23,238 bases of DNA from an uncultured Rhodospirillales bacterium (GTDB lineage Bacteria; Pseudomonadota; Alphaproteobacteria; Acetobacterales; Acetobacteraceae): contig CAIYPH010000109.1 in the NCBI GenBank assembly GCA_903928045.1, forward strand, positions 1 through 23,238. Reading direction: 5' to 3'. The notes below the pieces were generated by a model. That model saw only the letters and a list, made by a program, of their open reading frames with translations. It was not told the DNA's origin and did no database searches. Positions within the stretch are counted from its first letter, which is position 1, and each line of letters starts with the position of its first letter. Shown piece after piece: positions 22,885-23,238 of the stretch. The translations under genes were made by a program, and so were the position numbers.

Positions 22885-22918
22885 GGGGCGAAAGAAATTT
22901 CGCCCCGTCTTGTTTTTT
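22885..22918 (+). terminator. Strong intrinsic terminator after the sulfonate-type cluster
   Basis: A perfect 9-bp stem, GGGGCGAAA (22885-22893) pairing with TTTCGCCCC (22898-22906), with a GAAA tetraloop, followed by GTCTTG and six Ts (22913-22918). Orientation fits the end of the plus-strand cluster 150 bases upstream. There is no T-tract on the other side, so it works in one direction only. Confidence 0.85.
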
Positions 22919-22921
22919 CGC

Positions 22922-22950
22922 TTGACCTTAACGTATAGGTGAATTATATA
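22922..22950 (+). promoter_or_regulatory. Promoter of right-edge gene (leaderless start)
   Basis: TTGACC (22922-22927), a 17-base spacer and TATATA (22945-22950) form a near-consensus promoter. Seven bases separate the -10 from the ATG at 22958, so the transcript should begin at or next to the ATG. The spacing is identical to that of the ArsR gene at 2968. It begins only four bases after the terminator T-run. Confidence 0.65.
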
Positions 22951-22957
22951 AACGTTC

Positions 22958-23238
22958 ATGACATCCTCCTCCGCCCGTCTCACCCTCATCATCGCCGCGA
23001 TGCGCCGCGCCTTATGGCCGCTGCTCGCGCTGGTGCCGGCGTACGCGCGGATTTTCGCCCAGCTCGAGGACATCGCCCGCCGGGTTGACACCATCCTCGC
23101 GCAACTGCGCGACGGCCAGCTTCCCGCGGCCCCGCCGATCCCTCCCCCCACGTCCGGCGCACCCAAGGCCAAACCGCGCTCACCGGGACTCCGCCCGCGC
23201 CAGGCCCCGCCTGTGCCGCGCCTCACGCGTCGCGGGCC
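22958..23238 (+). CDS. Partial hypothetical protein, runs off the right edge
   Basis: An open frame of 93 codons from the ATG at 22958 with no stop before the window ends. The N-terminus is hydrophobic (about 8-32, including RALWPLLALVPAYARIF) and may be a membrane anchor or amphipathic helix. Next comes ARIFAQLEDIARRVDTILAQ (about 30-49), a coiled-coil-like helix, then a Pro/Ala/Arg-rich tail (from about 53). No known domain. Similar short basic, Pro-rich proteins seem familiar from Acetobacteraceae, but I cannot name a family. A strong promoter with no SD points to leaderless translation. An internal ATG at 23000 is the alternative start. GC-rich low-complexity sequence could also produce such a frame by chance, but the promoter placement argues for a gene. 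Confidence 0.55.
   Translation, partial: MTSSSARLTLIIAAMRRALWPLLALVPAYARIFAQLEDIARRVDTILAQLRDGQLPAAPPIPPPTSGAPKAKPRSPGLRPRQAPPVPRLTRRG

Noticed and set aside
1..23238. CRISPR arrays, toxin-antitoxin pairs or defence islands
   Set aside because: No regularly spaced repeats and no recognisable defence, toxin or transposase genes were found on either strand.

Overview
The window looks like a chromosomal segment of a high-GC alphaproteobacterium, most likely an Acetobacteraceae or other Rhodospirillales member. The evidence is the housekeeping order maoC-like, ribF, ileS, lspA, bamF/DUF3035 lipoprotein, a MutL carrying the endonuclease motif (as in bacteria without MutH), very GC-rich codon use, and a 120-bp palindromic repeat of a kind I associate with acetic-acid-bacterial genomes. 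The taxon is an inference; there is no rRNA or tRNA in the window.

Left region (338-7444): a divergent sulfur/efflux-type locus. On the minus strand lie a small YgaP-like DUF2892 membrane protein, a zinc-ribbon metallo-beta-lactamase-fold hydrolase and an amidase. On the plus strand lie an ArsR-family repressor and a two-gene RND efflux pump (adaptor plus inner-membrane transporter), joined by ATGA overlaps. The repressor has two cysteines 66 residues apart (C32 and C98), the spacing of the persulfide sensors BigR and SqrR. The 78-bp divergent gap holds two back-to-back promoters interleaved with three direct 8-bp TTCG repeats. The repressor mRNA appears to be leaderless.

Middle (7460-17183): a 2-keto-4-pentenoate-hydratase-like gene on the minus strand, then a plus-strand housekeeping run: MaoC-like hydratase, ribF, ileS, lspA, bamF-like lipoprotein, pgi and mutL. 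Several junctions are translational overlaps (GTGA at ileS/lspA and pgi/mutL). LspA sits next to a lipoprotein that it would be expected to process.

Right (17184-22728): a gene-poor gap with a 68-aa orphan, followed by a compact sulfonate/organosulfur-type cluster: ABC permease, ATPase, DszC/SfnB-like acyl-CoA-dehydrogenase-fold flavoprotein, periplasmic binding protein, an unknown 68-aa protein, and an SsuD-like luciferase-family monooxygenase. No flavin reductase (SsuE) is present. The monooxygenase appears to lack several active-site residues of classical SsuD, so its substrate may differ. The cluster ends in the palindromic repeat and a strong intrinsic terminator.

Right edge (22958-23238): a partial, open-ended, apparently leaderless gene for an unknown small protein.

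No CRISPR array, tRNA, rRNA, transposase or known defence system was seen. The strongest leads are the persulfide-sensor-controlled RND locus with its interleaved promoter/operator, the atypical sulfonate-type cluster, and an over-represented CGCGCTTTGGTG motif.
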